Below, piece by piece: positions 4,624 to 6,053 of a stretch of 6,053 nucleotides of DNA. How positions within the stretch are numbered: position 1 is the stretch's first letter; each line of letters starts with the position of its first letter. The stretch lies in the NCBI GenBank assembly GCA_043798435.1, contig JAZDOR010000212.1:1-6053 (forward strand). The letters run 5' to 3'. This stretch comes from JAGUXG01 sp043798435 (GTDB taxonomy: Bacteria > UBA9089 > UBA9088 > JAGUXG01). Below the pieces are notes generated by a model that was not told the origin of the DNA, did no database searches, and was given only the letters and a program-made list of their open reading frames with translations. Made by a program: the position numbers and the translations under genes.

Positions 4624-5832
4624 TTATTTATCCAGCCCAAAGGCAGAGTGCAGAGCAACTGCTGACTCTTCCATCTTATCCCTCGCAACTACACAGGATA
4701 TTTTGATCTCTGAGGTGCTAATCATATCAATATTTATTCCTTTGTCTGCCAAACAAGAGAACATCTTGGCGGCAACACCAGGCTGACTCATCATCCCCAC
4801 ACCAACCACAGAGACCTTAGCCATATCACAATCAGAGACAACAGAGCCTATCTCTATCTGGTTTCTCAAGGTTTCTATGGCAGAGAGAGCCTCGGCAAGA
4901 TCAACCTTATCTACAGTAAATGATATATTCTTCCTCTTTTCACCAGCAGAGGACTGGATAATCATATCCACATTTATCTCCTTTTCGGACAGAGCAGAAA
5001 ATACCTTTCCTGCAATACCCGGCTGGTCGGAAAGACCAACCACAGTAATCTTTGCTTCATTTGGATCCGTTGTAATCCCTGAGACCAAAAGCTTCTCCAT
5101 TTCAGTCACCTCCTCACAAATTATAGTTCCTTTTTCCTCTGTAAGGCTTGACCTTACTTGGAAACAAACCCCATATTTCTTGGCAAGCTCAACAGCCCTT
5201 GTCTGCATAACACCCGCACCCAAGGATGCCATTTCCAGCATCTCTTCATATGATAGCTTCTCAATCTTCTTAGCCAAAGGCACAACCCTTGGATCTGCAG
5301 TAAAAACTCCCTCAACATCTGTATATATCTCGCACATATCAGCCTTCAAAACGCCTGCCAGAGCGATAGCTGTAAGGTCAGAACCACCTCTGCCAAGCGT
5401 GGTTACATCCCCATCCTCTGTGATACCCTGAAAGCCTGTGACAATGACAATATTACCCTTGGCAAGCTCCTTTTTCAGTCTTTTGGTCTCTATCTTCTGT
5501 ATCCTTGCCTTTCCATAGGTTGAGTCTGTCAGTATCTGCACCTGGGATGCACAAAGAGAGATGGCATTCCTTCCTTCCTGATGAAGAGCCATAGATAGAA
5601 GGGAGGCTGAGACCTGCTCTCCTACCGAGATGAGCATATCCATCTCTCTTAAAGAGGGCTCCTTTGTTATCTGATGGGCAAGCTCAATCAGCGTATCTGT
5701 CGTATCTCCTAAGGCAGAGACAACCACAACCACTTGATTCTCCCCTGAATTCCTTGCCACCCTTTTAGCCACATTCTTTATCCTCTCAGGGTTAGCTATA
5801 GATGTGCCACCAAACTTTTGAATAATTAGCAT
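4624..5832 (-). CDS. lysC: Aspartokinase (aspartate kinase), monofunctional, two ACT domains
   Basis: This 402-residue enzyme phosphorylates aspartate to 4-phosphoaspartate, the first step toward lysine, threonine, methionine and diaminopimelate. The kinase domain carries QKFGGTSIAN (5-14), VVVSALGDTTD, the TLGRGGSDLTA glycine-rich motif and YTDVEGVFTADPRVV. From about residue 255 come two ACT regulatory domains, beginning AKITVVGLSDQPGIAGKVF and AKVSVVGVGMMSQPGVAAKMF, which normally bind lysine and/or threonine. Length and layout match Bacillus/Corynebacterium-type aspartokinases. ATG 5832 is preferred to the upstream TTG 5853, because family members start a few residues before KFGGTS. Upstream sequence has no good Shine-Dalgarno and is low-complexity. 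It is the first gene of the minus-strand series and no other lysine-pathway gene is adjacent. No lysine riboswitch is recognisable in the short leader. All catalytic motifs look intact. Confidence 0.95.
   Translation of the reverse strand: MLIIQKFGGTSIANPERIKNVAKRVARNSGENQVVVVVSALGDTTDTLIELAHQITKEPSLREMDMLISVGEQVSASLLSMALHQEGRNAISLCASQVQILTDSTYGKARIQKIETKRLKKELAKGNIVIVTGFQGITEDGDVTTLGRGGSDLTAIALAGVLKADMCEIYTDVEGVFTADPRVVPLAKKIEKLSYEEMLEMASLGAGVMQTRAVELAKKYGVCFQVRSSLTEEKGTIICEEVTEMEKLLVSGITTDPNEAKITVVGLSDQPGIAGKVFSALSEKEINVDMIIQSSAGEKRKNISFTVDKVDLAEALSAIETLRNQIEIGSVVSDCDMAKVSVVGVGMMSQPGVAAKMFSCLADKGINIDMISTSEIKISCVVARDKMEESAVALHSAFGLDK
5098..5113 (-). promoter_or_regulatory. Internal ribosome binding site and ATG for an aspartokinase beta subunit
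   Basis: Inside the aspartokinase frame, GGAGGTGA (5113-5106) is followed 5 bases later by an in-frame ATG (5100-5098), codon 245. This is a far better initiation signal than that of the full-length start. Starting here would give a 158-residue protein (5100-4624) made only of the two ACT domains. In B. subtilis aspartokinase II and in Corynebacterium the beta subunit arises from an internal start at about this place, giving alpha2beta2 enzymes. The signal is seen directly; its use here is inference. Confidence 0.65.
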
Positions 5833-5975
5833 ATTAACTTTTGCAAAATCCAAATTCCAAAGCCCAAATGTAAAATCAATGTTAAATCAAAAATCAAATC
5901 TTAAAGATCAAAAATAGACTTGCTGCAAAATAACAAAATTTAGCTATGGTAGAGAAACCTTCCAAAAAATAAGTT
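5833..5975. other. AT-rich low-complexity intergenic DNA upstream of aspartokinase
   Basis: There is no gene here. Positions 5847-5911 consist of short repeating words on the plus strand (TCCAAATTCC, AAATCAA, AATCAAATC). They resemble the AATTTCC repeats within the integrase pseudogene. The aspartokinase promoter should lie here on the minus strand, but no pair of boxes with good spacing stands out. Confidence 0.4.
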
Positions 5976-6012
5976 TAAAGTTTTTTGCTTTATTTGCCGA
6001 TATATATAATAG
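5976..6012 (+). promoter_or_regulatory. Promoter-like element of the right-edge gene (sigma28-like)
   Basis: TAAAGTTT (5976-5983) is a perfect match to the enteric sigma28 -35 consensus. It is followed after 12 bases by GCCGATAT (5996-6003), 7/8 to the -10 consensus; the usual gap is 11. The same stretch holds TATAAT (6005-6010), so a sigma70 promoter with a weak -35 is the alternative. The 18-base core 5995-6012 matches 17/18 with the sequence before the left-edge transposase. The element ends 27 bases before ATG 6040. Confidence 0.4.
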
Positions 6013-6039
6013 GCAGACTTATTAAAGGAGGCATCTACC

Positions 6040-6053
6040 ATGTTACAGTTTAA
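6040..6053 (+). CDS. Start of an unidentified gene (runs off right edge)
   Basis: ATG 6040 follows AAAGGAGG (6024-6031) by 8 bases, an excellent initiation site, and a promoter-like element lies upstream. Only four full codons (MLQF) are visible, so the product cannot be named. The shared upstream element hints at either a gene co-regulated with the left-edge transposase gene or another mobile-element gene. A sigma28 promoter would instead suggest motility or chemotaxis. Confidence 0.6.

Noticed and set aside
4877..5431. 184-codon plus-strand open frame opposite aspartokinase
   Set aside because: It is long, but lies entirely antisense to conserved aspartokinase coding sequence, and its Ser/Thr/Pro-rich composition is what an antisense shadow gives.
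5833..5975. Lysine riboswitch in front of aspartokinase
   Set aside because: The leader is low-complexity and AT-rich, with none of the multi-helix GC-containing structure expected of that aptamer.

Overview
The window looks like chromosomal DNA of an uncultured, AT-rich Gram-negative bacterium. The evidence is a TonB-family protein and the tail of an outer-membrane beta-barrel, both of which imply an outer membrane. The broken integrase is of the integron type with an extra N-terminal domain, a form I associate with sediment and groundwater lineages (Omnitrophota-like, Brocadiales-like). That taxonomic placement is inference only.

Left part (1-1283): mobile-element debris. A probable DDE transposase runs off the left edge on the minus strand. 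A short intergenic stretch follows, with an 18-bp palindrome and a textbook sigma70 promoter (TTGACA, 17 bp, TATAAT). This promoter reads into an integron-integrase pseudogene. The pseudogene has a frameshift just after its start codon, a missing middle that is occupied by palindromic intergenic-type DNA, an in-frame TGA, a lost catalytic arginine, and a one-base insertion at the tyrosine nucleophile.

Middle (1291-2609): an intact RluA/RluD-family pseudouridine synthase begins 7 bp after the pseudogene. Beyond it lies a decayed stretch holding, on the minus strand, the last 57 codons of an outer-membrane barrel protein.

Right part (2610-5832): three intact minus-strand genes, transcribed aspartokinase, then TonB-like protein, then phosphofructokinase. 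The two gaps between them (116 and 167 bp) each hold a related inverted repeat built on CAGAT/CTGAT units. The phosphofructokinase carries the residue pair typical of pyrophosphate-dependent enzymes. The aspartokinase gene contains a near-perfect internal ribosome binding site and ATG, placed to give a separate regulatory beta subunit as in Bacillus subtilis aspartokinase II.

Right edge (5833-6053): intergenic DNA, then a promoter-like sequence and the first codons of a plus-strand gene. Its core is an 18-bp sequence matching 17/18 with one upstream of the left-edge transposase, and both resemble sigma28 promoters.

I see housekeeping genes (lysine/threonine precursor synthesis, glycolysis, RNA modification) among decayed mobile DNA. 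I do not see a convincing new multi-gene system. The observations most worth follow-up are the internal start in aspartokinase, the fully traceable decay of the integrase, the gap-filling repeats and the shared promoter-like element.
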